DNA of 64,000 nt from Candidatus Binatia bacterium (GCA_029243485.1 JAQWRY010000062.1:62001-126000); one strand, 5' to 3'. Positions 8,610 to 19,080 are shown, numbered from the stretch's first letter. Program-made: numbers and translations. The notes: generated by a model not told the origin, from the sequence alone.

Positions 8610-9842
8610 TCAGTCCGCCTGTTTCCGCAGGAAGGTCGGAATGTCGTACTCCGCTTCTTCGCTCGGCGGGTTCGAGACTTCGGGCTCGCCGCCCTCGTTC
8701 TGGCCCTTGTGCCAGACGGGATCGGCTCCGTCCTCGATCAGTCCCATCCGGACGACCCGACGACCCGCGCCGTCGAACTTCTCGCGGCGCACCGGCGCTG
8801 GCTGGATCGGTGTCGGCGATACGCCCCGACGAAGATCGGGACGCGCCTGCGGAGCAAAATGATCCGTCGGCAACATGTCCGAAACCGCCTCGCCGAAGCC
8901 GGTCGCGATGACCGTAATGCGGAGCTTATCTCCCATCGCCTCGTCGAGGACCGCGCCGAAGATGATGTTCGCATCCTCGTGCGCCTCTTCCTGGATCAGA
9001 GTCGCGGCCTCGTTCACCTCGTGGAGCGAGAGGTCGCTGCCGCCGGTGATGTTGATGAGCACACCGCGCGCGCCCTGGATCGAGATGTCGTCCAGAAGTG
9101 GTGAAGAGATGGCCCGCTGCGCCGCTTCGACCGCACGGTTTTCGCCGTCGGCCATCGCCGCGCCCATCATGGCCATGCCCATCTCACTCATGATCGTCCG
9201 AACATCGGCGAAGTCGAGGTTGATCAACCCCTGCACCGTGATCAGATCGGAGATACCGCGAACAGCTTCCAGGAGGACGTCGTCCGCCTTCCGGAATGTC
9301 TCGAGGATCGGCATGTTCCGGCTCGAGACCGACAGCAGGCGCTGGTTCGGAATCGTAATGAGCGTATCGACGCTCTGCTTCAACGCCCCGATGCCCTCTT
9401 CGGCCTGGCGCATGCGGCGCTTGCCTTCGAAGACGAACGGCTTCGTCACGACGCCGACCGTGAGAGCGCCGAGTTCCTTGGCGACCGTTGCGATGACCGG
9501 CGCACCACCCGTGCCGGTGCCGCCACCCATGCCGGCCGTGACGAACACCATGTCCGCGCCCGTCAGAAGGTCGCGAAGCATGTCGATGTCTTCGCTTGCG
9601 GCCTGACGCCCGATCTCGGGGTTCGCACCCGCACCGAGTCCCTTGGTGAAGGCGGTACCGAGCTGCAACTTCACAGGCGCGAGGTTGGCGTTGAGCGCCT
9701 GCGCGTCGGTGTTCGCGGCAATGAAGTCCACGTCCGGCATCCCCGACTGGATCATCGTGTTCACGGCGTTCCCCCCGCCGCCACCGACACCTACGACCTT
9801 GATGCGTGCGCCGTCGTGCTCTGCTCCCAGTATCTCGTTCAT
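8610..9842 (-). CDS. ftsZ: Cell division protein FtsZ
   Basis: A 410-residue tubulin-like GTPase that polymerises into the Z-ring at midcell. The tubulin signature GGGTGTG is at residues 106-112, preceded by the G-box [11 protein letters not shown] near 18-28 and followed by the T7 catalytic loop region NLDFADVR. The variable spacer is proline- and charge-rich and ends with the conserved FtsA/ZipA-binding tail [13 protein letters not shown] chose the ATG at 9842 because an AGGAGG lies six bases upstream; a TTG six bases earlier is in frame but less likely. Last gene of the mraZ-ftsZ block, followed by a terminator. Confidence 0.97.
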   Translation of the reverse strand: MNEILGAEHDGARIKVVGVGGGGGNAVNTMIQSGMPDVDFIAANTDAQALNANLAPVKLQLGTAFTKGLGAGANPEIGRQAASEDIDMLRDLLTGADMVFVTAGMGGGTGTGGAPVIATVAKELGALTVGVVTKPFVFEGKRRMRQAEEGIGALKQSVDTLITIPNQRLLSVSSRNMPILETFRKADDVLLEAVRGISDLITVQGLINLDFADVRTIMSEMGMAMMGAAMADGENRAVEAAQRAISSPLLDDISIQGARGVLINITGGSDLSLHEVNEAATLIQEEAHEDANIIFGAVLDEAMGDKLRITVIATGFGEAVSDMLPTDHFAPQARPDLRRGVSPTPIQPAPVRREKFDGAGRRVVRMGLIEDGADPVWHKGQNEGGEPEVSNPPSEEAEYDIPTFLRKQAD

Positions 9843-9912
9843 CACCAACCTCCTCAGCTCATCCCATCGCGCCCTCGCGCCCGGTGGGCACGAATCGACG
9901 CAATCCTCCGGG

Positions 9913-11148
9913 TCAGAAGAACTCCCGGAACCAATCCCCCATGCGATTTTTTACCTTCGAGAGCACGCCCGCCGATGCCGGCGACAGAGCCGAATCGGAG
10001 GTCGCCTTGCCCGCAAGCTGCAGCAAACCCATTCCCGTTGCGTAGGCCGGACCACTGACGATGTCGCCGAGACCACCGGAGTGACCCACCGAGCCTACCC
10101 GGATCGGAACGTTGAACACCTTTTCTGCGAGAGCGGCGAGCCCGTCCAAGTTCGCGGTTCCGCCCGTCAGAACGATTCCCGAGGTCAACATGCCCTCGAC
10201 CCCGGCCCGCGAAATCTCCGCGGCGACCAGTGTCAGCATCTCCTCGACGCGAGGCTCGATGATCTCTGCCAAAATCTGGCGCGAGAGCACGCGCGGCCCA
10301 CGACCGCCGACGCTCGGAACCTCGATCCGTTCCTCGGAACGGACCGCGCTCGAAACGGCGCTCCCGTAGCGCTGCTTCAACTTCTCCGCTTCGGCCGCAG
10401 GCGTCTGCAGGCCTGCGGCGATATCGTTCGTAATGTGGTTCCCGCCCAGCGGCAGAACCGCGGTGTGCTGGACCGAGCCCGCCTGGTAGACGATCAGGTC
10501 GGTCGTGCCGCCACCGATGTCGATCATCCCGACCCCGAGCTCGCGCTCTTCGTCCGAGAGGACCGACTCGGCCGAGGCGAGAGGCGCGAGGACGACCTGC
10601 GACACCGTGACTCCGCTCCGGTTGCAGCACTTGATCACGTTCTCGACGACCGGCGTCGAGCCGGTGAGGACGTGAACGCGGGCCTCGAGGCGAACGCCCG
10701 CCATCCCCTGGGCTTCTCGAACCCCTTCCTGCTCGTCGACGACGTACTCTTTGGGGAGCACGTGCAGAATGTGTCGATCGGCCGGAAGCGGAACGGCCCG
10801 AGCGGCCTCGTGGACCTGCTCGATGTCTGATGAGGTCACCTCGTGACCCTTGATCGCGACCATCCCGTGGCTATTGAAGCCCTTGATGTGACTGCCGCTG
10901 ACGCCGACCACGACGCTCTGGATCTGGCAGTCCGCCATCACTTCGGCTTCACTCACCGCGCGCTGGATCGCCTGAACCGTCGCGTCGATGTTGATCACCA
11001 CGCCCCGACGAAGCCCGGCCGACGGTGCCGTGCCCAGCCCGACGACGTGGGGCTCATCTTCATTCATGGACGCGAGCAGAACTGCCGTCTTGTGGGTTCC
11101 GAGATCGAGGGCAACGTGGAAGGACTGCTTTCGCGCCATGGGAATCAC
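9913..11148 (-). CDS. ftsA: Cell division protein FtsA
   Basis: An actin-like ATPase of about 411 residues that tethers FtsZ to the membrane. Actin-fold phosphate loops are visible: [15 protein letters not shown] at the N-terminus and [20 protein letters not shown] mid-protein; [14 protein letters not shown] is the adenosine motif. The C-terminus GDWFREFF is the amphipathic membrane-targeting helix. Two starts compete: the GTG at 11148, which overlaps the ftsQ stop as GTGA and has an AGGGA upstream, and the ATG at 11139 three codons later. Divisome partner of FtsZ 70 bases downstream. Confidence 0.96.
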   Translation of the reverse strand: MIPMARKQSFHVALDLGTHKTAVLLASMNEDEPHVVGLGTAPSAGLRRGVVINIDATVQAIQRAVSEAEVMADCQIQSVVVGVSGSHIKGFNSHGMVAIKGHEVTSSDIEQVHEAARAVPLPADRHILHVLPKEYVVDEQEGVREAQGMAGVRLEARVHVLTGSTPVVENVIKCCNRSGVTVSQVVLAPLASAESVLSDEERELGVGMIDIGGGTTDLIVYQAGSVQHTAVLPLGGNHITNDIAAGLQTPAAEAEKLKQRYGSAVSSAVRSEERIEVPSVGGRGPRVLSRQILAEIIEPRVEEMLTLVAAEISRAGVEGMLTSGIVLTGGTANLDGLAALAEKVFNVPIRVGSVGHSGGLGDIVSGPAYATGMGLLQLAGKATSDSALSPASAGVLSKVKNRMGDWFREFF

Positions 11149-12074
11149 GCCGTCCCTTCAGGTGCCCATTGGGCGACGACCGCCTCGGGATCGCGAACGT
11201 CCAACCGCCCCGAAAGGCCGGAAGGGGCTGCATGTCCCGAGCGCGCGGCATGAGAGACGACTCGCGAAAGCGAGACGAGCTTCGCATCCCAACTACCCCA
11301 CCCTAGCCTCACCGAAAGCTGGCCGTCCGTGCTGAACACCAGCAAGTCCGGGTCATCGCCGGCAAGTGCGCCGGGTTCGATCGTAACCTCGGAAACGCCA
11401 ATGCCGCCGTGCCCTCCTTCGAGTCGGGCGGCCAGCGCGATCGTCTCGCCAAGAACCCGTACGGGCAACCGGCTCGCATCGCCGAGCGACGGGTCCGCGC
11501 CAGGAGCGGGAGGTCCGAGCAACTCAGGATCGGCAGGCACGTCGCCGCGAGCTACGGTCACGATAGGCAACTCCGGGAGGTCGCCCGCACCGGGTCGCGC
11601 CATCTCGAAGAGGACACCATCGACGTCGGCGAGAAAGAAGCCGCGCTTATCGCGCACCACGACATCAGGCACGCGCTCTTCGACGGTAACCTCAATCCGA
11701 TCGGGCAAGATGCGCCTTACATGCGCGTCCGCGATCGGCGGGTATCTCCGGAGGCTAGCCTCCAGGTCCCGTGGCGATGTCCGCCAGATGCTTCTCCCCT
11801 CCACCATTCCCAACCACGACCGCACCCGTAACGCCGAGAGTCTCTCGGTGCCTCGCACCTCGACTCCGCGCACGGCGAAGTACCGATGATCCATGCAGTA
11901 GCGCATTACTGGGCCTGCTGTAAAGCAAAGGAGCACGACCGAGCCCAAAAAAGCGGTGTTGCGAGGCTGCTTTGCAGCGGCCCACGCGTTCTCGACGAGC
12001 CGAGCGAACGTAAAGCGTCGTTCGATGACGGCCTTCCGACGACGCCGGCGCGGCGTCTGCTGGCGAAGCTTCAT
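11145..12074 (-). CDS. ftsQ: Cell division protein FtsQ/DivIB
   Basis: A 309-residue bitopic inner-membrane protein. A very basic cytoplasmic N-terminus (RRRRRKAVIERR), one membrane span at about residues 40-60 (FLGSVVLLCFTAGPV), a POTRA domain (YFAVRGVEVRGTERLS through YPPIADAHVRRILPDRIEV) and the FtsQ beta domain follow. It links early and late divisome proteins, binding FtsB/FtsL. Its ATG overlaps the ddl stop by four bases. The beta domain carries a longer loop than usual, rich in Gly/Asp/Pro (residues about 175-210). Confidence 0.92.
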   Translation of the reverse strand: MKLRQQTPRRRRRKAVIERRFTFARLVENAWAAAKQPRNTAFLGSVVLLCFTAGPVMRYCMDHRYFAVRGVEVRGTERLSALRVRSWLGMVEGRSIWRTSPRDLEASLRRYPPIADAHVRRILPDRIEVTVEERVPDVVVRDKRGFFLADVDGVLFEMARPGAGDLPELPIVTVARGDVPADPELLGPPAPGADPSLGDASRLPVRVLGETIALAARLEGGHGGIGVSEVTIEPGALAGDDPDLLVFSTDGQLSVRLGWGSWDAKLVSLSRVVSHAARSGHAAPSGLSGRLDVRDPEAVVAQWAPEGTA

Positions 12075-13027
12075 CCCCCCACCTCCATGCGCGTCTCGCG
12101 CACACCGAGCTCGGCACGATCGAGCAGCAGCTCGATCAGGTCGCCAAACCCGATCCCCACATGGGCCGCCATCGCCGGGAACCAGCCCAGTTCGTGCAGT
12201 CCCGGCAACGTGTTGACCTCTAGAATGAACATCTCGCCGTCCGGGCGCACGCGCAAGTCGACGCGACTGTACGCGCCGGCGAGCAGGGCACGGTGGCTCT
12301 CGAGAGCGAACTCGAGGACCGGCTCGTACCCATCTCCGAGCGGCGCGGGCAGGATGAACTCCTCCCGCCCCGCCGTGTACTTCACTTCATAGGTGTGAAA
12401 ATCGTCGCCCAGAGCCACGACCTCCATCGCCGAGAGTGCGCAATCCTCCAGGATTGCGACCGTAATTTCCTGTCCCGGAATGAAGTCCTCGATCAAGACA
12501 TCGGTGTCGAACAGCCGCGCCTCGGCGACCGCCGCCGCAAGACCCGCCGGCTCACGAACGAGAGACACCCCGTTACTCGAGCCCTCCCCGCGTGGCTTCA
12601 CCACCACAGGATACTCCCGCTCCCACGCCGCCGTCTCTCCGGCGCCCACGAGTACCGCTGGAGCCGTCTGCATGCCCGCTCGGTCGAGCACTCCCTTCGA
12701 GAGCCACTTGTCCATCGAGAGCGCGCTGCCCAGAACGCCCGCGCCGGTGTACGGAATGCCGAGCACCTCGAGAAGCCCCTGCACGCAGCCGTCCTCACCG
12801 TAGCGACCGTGCAGGGCATTGAAGGCAACCTCGACGCCCTCTTTCGCGAGCGCACCGGCGATGTCGCGATCGACGGCGATCTCAGCGACGTCGTAGCCGC
12901 GCGCGGTGAGCACCTTGGTGGCCGCTCGCGCGCTGCGATCCGAGATCTCGCGCTCCGAGGAGAGTCCGCCGGCGAGCACGCCGACGCGCTTGCCGCGAAA
13001 CCGGCCCTGAACCGCCGGCAGCTTCAC
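12071..13027 (-). CDS. ddl: D-alanine-D-alanine ligase
   Basis: A 318-residue ATP-grasp enzyme that makes D-Ala-D-Ala for the murein stem peptide. Motifs: VGVLAGGLSSEREIS at the N-terminus, NALHGRYGEDGCVQGLLEVL, PVVVKPRGEGSSNGVSLV (ATP-binding), and the magnesium site EVNTLPGLHELGWFP. The start is the GTG at 13027, overlapping the murB stop as GTGA; a much longer open frame upstream is only antisense-type reading through murB. Product feeds the MurF reaction, the one enzyme of this pathway not found in the window. Confidence 0.94.
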   Translation of the reverse strand: MKLPAVQGRFRGKRVGVLAGGLSSEREISDRSARAATKVLTARGYDVAEIAVDRDIAGALAKEGVEVAFNALHGRYGEDGCVQGLLEVLGIPYTGAGVLGSALSMDKWLSKGVLDRAGMQTAPAVLVGAGETAAWEREYPVVVKPRGEGSSNGVSLVREPAGLAAAVAEARLFDTDVLIEDFIPGQEITVAILEDCALSAMEVVALGDDFHTYEVKYTAGREEFILPAPLGDGYEPVLEFALESHRALLAGAYSRVDLRVRPDGEMFILEVNTLPGLHELGWFPAMAAHVGIGFGDLIELLLDRAELGVRETRMEVGG

Positions 13028-13962
13028 GACGAACTCCAATCGCCGATGAGTTTCACCTCGGCCTCGAGCCAGACCCCGCGAGATTCCCAGACGCGGTCGC
13101 GAGTCCGATCCATCAACTGCCTGATGTCGGCCGCGCGCGCCTGGTCGACATTTACGATGAAGTTCCCGTGCTCGGCTGAGATCTGCGCCCCTCCCGACCG
13201 TTCGCCGCGAAGCCCGACTGCGTCGATCAACCGCCCGGCGAAGTCCCCGGTCGGGTTCTTCCAGATCGAGCCGGCGTTCGGGTGCCCCAGGGGCTGCCGC
13301 TTTCCCCTCTTCTTGCGCGCGTCGGCCGCTCTGGCGGCCAGCGCCTCGGAGTCGCCCCGACGAAGGCTGATCTCGAGAGCCGTCACGACGAAGCCCCTCG
13401 GCAGGTCGAGGTGGCGATACGCGAAGCGCAGCTCTTCGCGGGGCAATCGCGCCGGCCGCCCGGCGGCATCGACCCCACGCAGAGCCTCGACGACCTCGCC
13501 GATCTCTCCTCCGAAGGCACCAGCGTTCATGATGACGCCGCCGCCGATCGTGCCGGGAATCCCCTCGGCGAACTCGAGCCCCGCAAAACCACGGTCGAGC
13601 GTATCGACTACGAACCGCTTGAAATTGGCCGCCGCGCCCACGACGACGCGCGCGTCGTCCCCACAGATCTCCCATTCGCGACGGGCGAAGGATCGGCCAA
13701 GCTTCAGCGTGAGACCGCGAATGCCTTCGTCGCCCACAATCAAGTTCGTACCGCCGCCGAGCAGGAAGACCGGCATGCTGCGCCCGCGTGCCCACGCGAT
13801 CCAGGTACCGAGCTCTTCGTCGGACTCGACCTCGCAGAAGAGATCGGCCGGGCCCCCAACGCGCATCGACGTATGACGGGCGAGGGATTCGTCCCTCCGG
13901 AGCTTGGCGCTATCAATGCCCGGCGGCATCGTGCAGTTCGTCGATGCAGCCGGGGCGCTCAC
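13024..13962 (-). CDS. murB: UDP-N-acetylenolpyruvoylglucosamine reductase
   Basis: A 312-residue flavoenzyme that reduces enolpyruvyl-UDP-GlcNAc to UDP-MurNAc with NADPH. FAD-binding features are VFLLGGGTNLIVGDEGIRG and LEFAEGIPGTIGGGVIMNAG. The catalytic segment is HPNAGSIWKNPTGDFAG with the proton-donor Ser, and the end has GGAQISAEHGNFIVN, the short type II arrangement. Start overlaps the murC stop by four bases, its stop overlaps ddl. Confidence 0.95.
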   Translation of the reverse strand: MSAPAASTNCTMPPGIDSAKLRRDESLARHTSMRVGGPADLFCEVESDEELGTWIAWARGRSMPVFLLGGGTNLIVGDEGIRGLTLKLGRSFARREWEICGDDARVVVGAAANFKRFVVDTLDRGFAGLEFAEGIPGTIGGGVIMNAGAFGGEIGEVVEALRGVDAAGRPARLPREELRFAYRHLDLPRGFVVTALEISLRRGDSEALAARAADARKKRGKRQPLGHPNAGSIWKNPTGDFAGRLIDAVGLRGERSGGAQISAEHGNFIVNVDQARAADIRQLMDRTRDRVWESRGVWLEAEVKLIGDWSSS

Positions 13963-15410
13963 TTAATCAGCCGAACCGTTCCTTGCGCACCGCCGCGCAA
14001 CGCATCGAGCACGTCGTCGCCGGCGCGGATGATATCGCCGGCGCCGAGGAGCAACACGACGTCGTCGCCGCGCGCCACATCGGCGATTCGTTCCGGCAAA
14101 GTCTCGCGCGGGCCGACGAACGAAACGTCCGTATGCCCACGGCGCTTGATCGCGTTGACCAGGCTCTCACCGGAGACGCCCTCGATCGGCTCCTCGCCCG
14201 CAGCGTAGACGTCGGTGAGGAAGAGCACGTCGGCATCGTCGAACGCGTCCAGGAAGTCCTCGTGGAGATCGCGCGTTCGGCTGAACCGATGCGGCTGGAA
14301 GGCCACGACGAGGCGGCGGGCGAGTCCCTCCCGTGCGGCGCGCAATGTGGTGCGGATCTCTTCGGGATGATGACCGTAGTCATCGATCACGGTGATGCCC
14401 CCGACCTGCCCGCGCACCTCGAACCGTCGGTGAATCCCGCGGAACGCCCCGAGGGAACGTACGCACGTGCTGAACGGCACATCGAGCTCGGTTGCGACCG
14501 CGATCGTCGCGAGCGCGTTCTGCGCGACGTGGCGTCCGGGCATGCCGATCCGCACTTCCCCCAACTCGACGCCTCCGCGCACGGCGACGAACTTCGTGTC
14601 GAAGCCTTCCACGCGGAGATTCTTCGCCGTCACCTCGGCATCGGGCGACAGGCCATAAGTAAGAAAGCGTTTGCGAACGCGCGGGATCAGCGCTCGAACC
14701 CGAGGGCTGTCGATGCAAAGGATCGAGCGTCCGTAGAACGGCACCCGGTTGATGAACTCACAGAAGGCCTCGGCCGCCTTCTCGACGCTGCCGTAGTGAT
14801 CGAGGTGTTCGGGGTCGATGTTCGTGACGACCGCGATCGTCGGCGAGAGAAGAAGGAAGGTACCGTCGCTCTCGTCGGCCTCGGCGACCATCAGGTCGCC
14901 CTGCCCCAGGCATGCGTTGCTGTCGAGCGAATGCACCTTGCCGCCGATCACGACGGTCGGGTCGAGTCCGGCTTCCGAAAGAATCCCTGCGAGAAGCGAC
15001 GTCGTCGTCGTCTTCCCGTGGGTGCCCGCCACGGCGATGCCCGACTTCATCCGCATCAACTCGGCCAGCATCTCCGCCCGCGGGATGACCGGGATCCGGA
15101 GATCCCGCGCCCGTGCAACTTCCGGGTTCGCGAACTTCACGGCCGACGAGATCACGACGGCATCGATGTCCGACGTGATCCGCGTGGCATCGTGACCGAA
15201 CGAGATGCTCGCGCCGCGCTCCTGCAACCCGTCGGTCGTCTCGCTCCGCGAGAGGTCCGAGCCGCTAACGGTGTAACCCAGCGTCAGCAGAACTTCGGCG
15301 ATCCCGCTCATGCCGATGCCGCCAATGCCTACGAAATGGATCCGATGATGAGGTGCGCGCATGGTGAAGCGCGTTTTACCCGTCGGCGGTGCCGAGTGCA
15401 TCCGGGTCAT
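13959..15410 (-). CDS. murC: UDP-N-acetylmuramate-L-alanine ligase
   Basis: A 483-residue Mur ligase adding L-Ala to UDP-MurNAc. The N-terminal Rossmann motif is HFVGIGGIGMSGIAE, the P-loop VAGTHGKTTTTSLLAG, the Mg-binding AEADESDGTFL, and the hinge/adenine region IDDYGHHPEEIRTTL. The ATG at 15410 overlaps the murG stop (ATGA); an internal ATG 16 codons later (MRAPHHRIHF) is where many homologues start, so the first residues may be dispensable. Confidence 0.96.
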   Translation of the reverse strand: MTRMHSAPPTGKTRFTMRAPHHRIHFVGIGGIGMSGIAEVLLTLGYTVSGSDLSRSETTDGLQERGASISFGHDATRITSDIDAVVISSAVKFANPEVARARDLRIPVIPRAEMLAELMRMKSGIAVAGTHGKTTTTSLLAGILSEAGLDPTVVIGGKVHSLDSNACLGQGDLMVAEADESDGTFLLLSPTIAVVTNIDPEHLDHYGSVEKAAEAFCEFINRVPFYGRSILCIDSPRVRALIPRVRKRFLTYGLSPDAEVTAKNLRVEGFDTKFVAVRGGVELGEVRIGMPGRHVAQNALATIAVATELDVPFSTCVRSLGAFRGIHRRFEVRGQVGGITVIDDYGHHPEEIRTTLRAAREGLARRLVVAFQPHRFSRTRDLHEDFLDAFDDADVLFLTDVYAAGEEPIEGVSGESLVNAIKRRGHTDVSFVGPRETLPERIADVARGDDVVLLLGAGDIIRAGDDVLDALRGGAQGTVRLIK

Positions 15411-16498
15411 GCTCCCACCGCCGTGGAAAGGGGTTCCCCACCGGCCGCAAGGCAGATGTCGACCACGTCGGCCAGCGCCTGCGGCCTGCCGAGACTCCGC
15501 GTGCGTTCCCGGCGGTCGCGCAAGATCTCAGGATCCCGCCGCGCTTCTTCCAGACACGCGGTGATCCGTTCCTCCTCGAGGTCCTGGTCGAGGATCATCC
15601 AGGCAGCGCCGGCATCGACGAGCGCCTGGGCGTTTGTGCGCTGGTGATCGGCTGCGGCGTACGGGTACGGCACGAGGATCGCCGGGACACCCAGAACCGT
15701 CAGCTCCGCCAGCGTCGTGGCTCCCGAGCGACAGACCGCAACGTCGCAGGTTCGGTACGCGGCCTCCATGTCATCGATGAACGCGACGACGTCGGCCGGA
15801 ACGCCGAGTTCCGCGTATCGGCGCGCGACCTGGGTGCAGTCCTTCTTCCCTGTCTGGTGCAAGACGTGGACACGAGCCCCAAGACCACCGATGGCACCCG
15901 GAATCTGCGTGTTCAGACGATGAGCACCCGCGCTTCCTCCGAATACGAGAACGCGGAACACGTCGCCGTCCTTCGCCTCGGCCGTGCCCTCTTGCGTCGT
16001 CGGCTTCCAGCGAATCGGATTCCCGGTGAGCCGGACGTTGTCGCCCAACTCGGTTCCCGTTTCCGGGAAACTGGTGCACACCGCCTGCGCGAACCGCGCG
16101 AAGAGGCGGGTCACGAGGCCCGGGCTCGCGTTCTGCTCCAGAAGAACGATTGGACACCCGCGCAGCACCGCCGCGGCGAGCGCCGGAAAGGCCGCGTACC
16201 CACCGACTCCGATGACCAGCGCCGGCTCGAAGCGTCCGAGGAGGGACCACGCGGCCACCAGACTCCTCGGCACCATCCAGACGGCGCGCAGCATTCCGCG
16301 AAGACCCTCGCCGAGGACGCCGCGTACGGGGAGAAGATCGACCTCGAAGCCGGCCCGCGGCACCGCCGTCCCCTCGATACCGTGATGGCTTCCGACGAAC
16401 CGCACCTCGGCGCCCTTGCGGCGAACCAGTTCCTGCGCCACGGCAATCCCGGGGAAGAGATGACCTCCCGTGCCGCCCCCTGCGATCAGGACTCGCAA
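15407..16498 (-). CDS. murG: Lipid II synthase MurG
   Basis: A 363-residue GT-B glycosyltransferase at the inner face of the membrane that adds GlcNAc to lipid I. The N-terminal glycine loop is LIAGGGTGGHLFPGIAVAQE, with the lipid-binding VIGVGGYAAFPALAA and the C-terminal UDP-GlcNAc site VFGGSAGAHRLN and SGATTLAEL. Lies 25 bases after ftsW, same transcript; stop overlaps murC start. Confidence 0.95.
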   Translation of the reverse strand: MRVLIAGGGTGGHLFPGIAVAQELVRRKGAEVRFVGSHHGIEGTAVPRAGFEVDLLPVRGVLGEGLRGMLRAVWMVPRSLVAAWSLLGRFEPALVIGVGGYAAFPALAAAVLRGCPIVLLEQNASPGLVTRLFARFAQAVCTSFPETGTELGDNVRLTGNPIRWKPTTQEGTAEAKDGDVFRVLVFGGSAGAHRLNTQIPGAIGGLGARVHVLHQTGKKDCTQVARRYAELGVPADVVAFIDDMEAAYRTCDVAVCRSGATTLAELTVLGVPAILVPYPYAAADHQRTNAQALVDAGAAWMILDQDLEEERITACLEEARRDPEILRDRRERTRSLGRPQALADVVDICLAAGGEPLSTAVGA

Positions 16499-16523
16499 GG
16501 CCCTACCTCGTTTCCGTTCGCCG

Positions 16524-17717
16524 TCATCGCACCTCGCGCGACATGCCGAGGAGGATGGCGATCATTCCGACCGTCGTGACGAGCGAGCTTCCGCCGTAGC
16601 TGAGCAGCGGCAGTGGCATCCCCTTTGTGGGAAGACAGCCCATCACCACTGCGATATTCAGCGCCGCCTGCATCACGACGACGAAGGTGAACCCGAAGGC
16701 CAGGTAGCTCGTGAAGGGATCCCTTGCGCGGCTGGCGAGGCGAAACCCGCGCAGGGCGAGAATCACGAAGCCTAGCAAGACCAGCGCGCCGCCGATGAAG
16801 CCCATCTCTTCACCGATCAACGCGAAGATGAAGTCCGTGTGGCCCTCTGGGAGGTAGAACAGCTTCTGCTTGCTGTGCCCGAGCCCCACGCCGGTCACGC
16901 CACCGCTCCCGAAGGCGAGGAAGGATTGTACGAGTTGGAACCCCTTCCCCAGCGGGTCGTCCCACGGGTCGAGAAACGCCACCACGCGCTTCCAGCGGTA
17001 CGCCGAAGAGAAAACCAGCAGAAAGCCGACACTCCCCCCGATCGCCCCGAGGCCCAGCAACTGACCCGGCCGAGCACCCGCGACGAACAGCATCGCGCCC
17101 GTGAGAAGCGCGAGAACGACGGTCGCGCCGAAATCGGGCTGCAGCATGAGGAGCGTCATCGGCACCAGCGCGACGAGCAGGTGCGGCAAGACTCCGTAAG
17201 TAAAGCTGTGAATCTTGTCGCGCTTCCGCGCGAGTGAATGGGCGAGGTAGAGAACGAATACCGGCTTCAACAACTCGGAGGGTTCGAACGTCACCCCGAG
17301 GCTGATCCAGCGGCGCGCGCCACCGCGCACCTGACCGATTCCCGGAACCAGGACGAACACGAGCAGGATGAGGACGGCGGCCAGAGCCGGGTACGCGAAA
17401 CGGCGTAGGAGCGGCAGGGGTACACGCGACGCCACGACGCCGATCCCCACGGCCAACAGCAAGAACGTCGTCTGACGCATCGCCATCGCGTACGGATCAC
17501 CGAAGCGCTCGCCCCCCAGGAAGAAGCTCGCGCCGAAGACCATCAAGAGTCCGAGGATCGCAAGAGCCGCCGACACGCCGAGCATCCAGCGGTCGACCCC
17601 GTGGGCCGAGACCACGACGGGCTGCTGCAGGAGCTGTTCGGAAACCGTGCCTCCACTCGGGGGTGCGTGCGCGGGCCCAAGTGCGAGCGGCTTCTGCCGG
17701 TGCGGCGAGGCAATCAT
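16524..17717 (-). CDS. ftsW: SEDS glycosyltransferase FtsW
   Basis: A 397-residue polytopic SEDS protein that polymerises lipid II at the septum together with FtsI. About ten hydrophobic spans follow a 40-residue cytoplasmic tail. Hallmarks are RRWISLGVTFEPSELLK, LMLQPDFGATVVL, the extracytoplasmic loop with EGHTDFIFALIGEE, and the terminal LPLLSYGGSSLV. ATG overlaps the murD stop by four bases. Confidence 0.95.
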   Translation of the reverse strand: MIASPHRQKPLALGPAHAPPSGGTVSEQLLQQPVVVSAHGVDRWMLGVSAALAILGLLMVFGASFFLGGERFGDPYAMAMRQTTFLLLAVGIGVVASRVPLPLLRRFAYPALAAVLILLVFVLVPGIGQVRGGARRWISLGVTFEPSELLKPVFVLYLAHSLARKRDKIHSFTYGVLPHLLVALVPMTLLMLQPDFGATVVLALLTGAMLFVAGARPGQLLGLGAIGGSVGFLLVFSSAYRWKRVVAFLDPWDDPLGKGFQLVQSFLAFGSGGVTGVGLGHSKQKLFYLPEGHTDFIFALIGEEMGFIGGALVLLGFVILALRGFRLASRARDPFTSYLAFGFTFVVVMQAALNIAVVMGCLPTKGMPLPLLSYGGSSLVTTVGMIAILLGMSREVR

Positions 17718-19078
17718 CGAGGCATCCTCACGAGCGTGGCGAACGCATCTCCGCGCGCCGCGTAATTATCGAACTGATCGAAACTGGCGCACGCGGGCGA
17801 CAGCAGGACGACATCGCCAGGCTCCGCGGCGTCGGCGGCCGCCTGCACGGCGTCCTCGAAGTGTTCGCGCACGACGAGCGGCGCGGCACCCTCCCAGCTA
17901 CGCTCGATCAACTCGCGCGCGCTGCCGTACAACGCCACGCAGCGCGCCTTGCGCCCGACGATCACCCGCGCCAGATCGAAATCGCTTCCCTTGTCCTTGC
18001 CGCCGGCCACGAGGACCACGCGACCGTCCTCGAGACCCTCGAGAGACCGCATGAGCGCGCCGACGTTCGTCGCTTTGGAGTCGTCGACGAACCGCACACC
18101 GTGAACTGTGTGAACCTCCTGCATGCGATGGGGGAGCGGCGTGAAGGACTCGAGCCCCGCCTGAACGGCCGCGTCCGAGGCGCCCATGGAGATCGCGGCG
18201 AGAATCGCGGCCATGACGTTCTCCCGATTGTGCGCGCCCTCCAGGGGACACCTCTCCAGCGAGAAGACGCTGCGCCGCCCGCGAAAAGAAACGTGGATCG
18301 CACCGCCGCGCGGCTCGGCGCCGTCGCCTTCGAGGGGCGTGGAGCCGAACGTGACGACCGCCCCGGCCAACCCCGACGCCAGCGCCGCGACCCGCGGGTC
18401 GTCGCGGTTGAGGACGGCTACGTCGTCCTCCTCCTGCCGGGCGAAGAGCCGAGCCTTCACGGCGGTGTAGGTCTCGAGATTCCCGTGACGATCGAGATGG
18501 TCTTCGGTGACGTTCAGAAGCAGCCCGACCCGCGGCCGGAAGGCGTCGACCCATTCGAGCTGGAAGCTCGACACCTCGACGACAGCCACGTCCCACGAGC
18601 CGCGCAGCGCCTCGATGAGAGGCGTCCCGAGATTGCCGCCCGCGAACGTTCGCGAGCCCTGCTCTTCCAGAAGGTGCGCAATCAGCTCGGTCGTCGTGCT
18701 CTTTCCATTGGTTCCGGTCACGGCAACCATCGGCGCGTCGAGGTTCGCCGCCGCGAGCTCGATCTCACTCACCACCGGGATTCCGCGCTCCTCGGCTCGG
18801 ACGAGGAGCGGCGCCGAGGCCGGAACTCCCGGACTCGGGACCACGAGATCGATTCCGTCGAGGACGTCGTCGGGGCTGCTGGACTCTCGGCGCTCCACGT
18901 CGGTAAGGTCGTCCGGAAGCGCGGCGCCCTTGGCCGGATCACTCACACGAACCGACGCGCCCTGGGTACGCAGGTAGCGCGCAACGGCGACCCCAGTCGT
19001 ACCCAGGCCGACGACCAGCGCGTGCCGCCCGCCGATACCCGGGTGTGGCCTGCTGCGCTTCTCTTCCACCACGACCAC
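17714..19078 (-). CDS. murD: UDP-N-acetylmuramoylalanine-D-glutamate ligase
   Basis: A 454-residue Mur ligase adding D-Glu. N-terminal dinucleotide-like fold ALVVGLGTTGVAVARYL, P-loop VAVTGTNGKSTTTELIAHLL, central LNVTEDHLDRHGN, and the C-terminal FVDDSKATNVGALMRSL and LVAGGKDKGSDF. I chose the GTG at 19078, two bases after the mraY stop with a GAGG upstream; the open frame continues upstream but that part is antisense-like sequence through mraY. Confidence 0.95.
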   Translation of the reverse strand: MVVVEEKRSRPHPGIGGRHALVVGLGTTGVAVARYLRTQGASVRVSDPAKGAALPDDLTDVERRESSSPDDVLDGIDLVVPSPGVPASAPLLVRAEERGIPVVSEIELAAANLDAPMVAVTGTNGKSTTTELIAHLLEEQGSRTFAGGNLGTPLIEALRGSWDVAVVEVSSFQLEWVDAFRPRVGLLLNVTEDHLDRHGNLETYTAVKARLFARQEEDDVAVLNRDDPRVAALASGLAGAVVTFGSTPLEGDGAEPRGGAIHVSFRGRRSVFSLERCPLEGAHNRENVMAAILAAISMGASDAAVQAGLESFTPLPHRMQEVHTVHGVRFVDDSKATNVGALMRSLEGLEDGRVVLVAGGKDKGSDFDLARVIVGRKARCVALYGSARELIERSWEGAAPLVVREHFEDAVQAAADAAEPGDVVLLSPACASFDQFDNYAARGDAFATLVRMPR

Positions 19079-19080
19079 GC

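Noticed and set aside
13788-15647. 619-codon plus-strand ORF opposite murC/murB
   Set aside because: Antisense shadow of well-conserved Mur ligase genes, with an Arg/Pro/Ala-rich meaningless translation.
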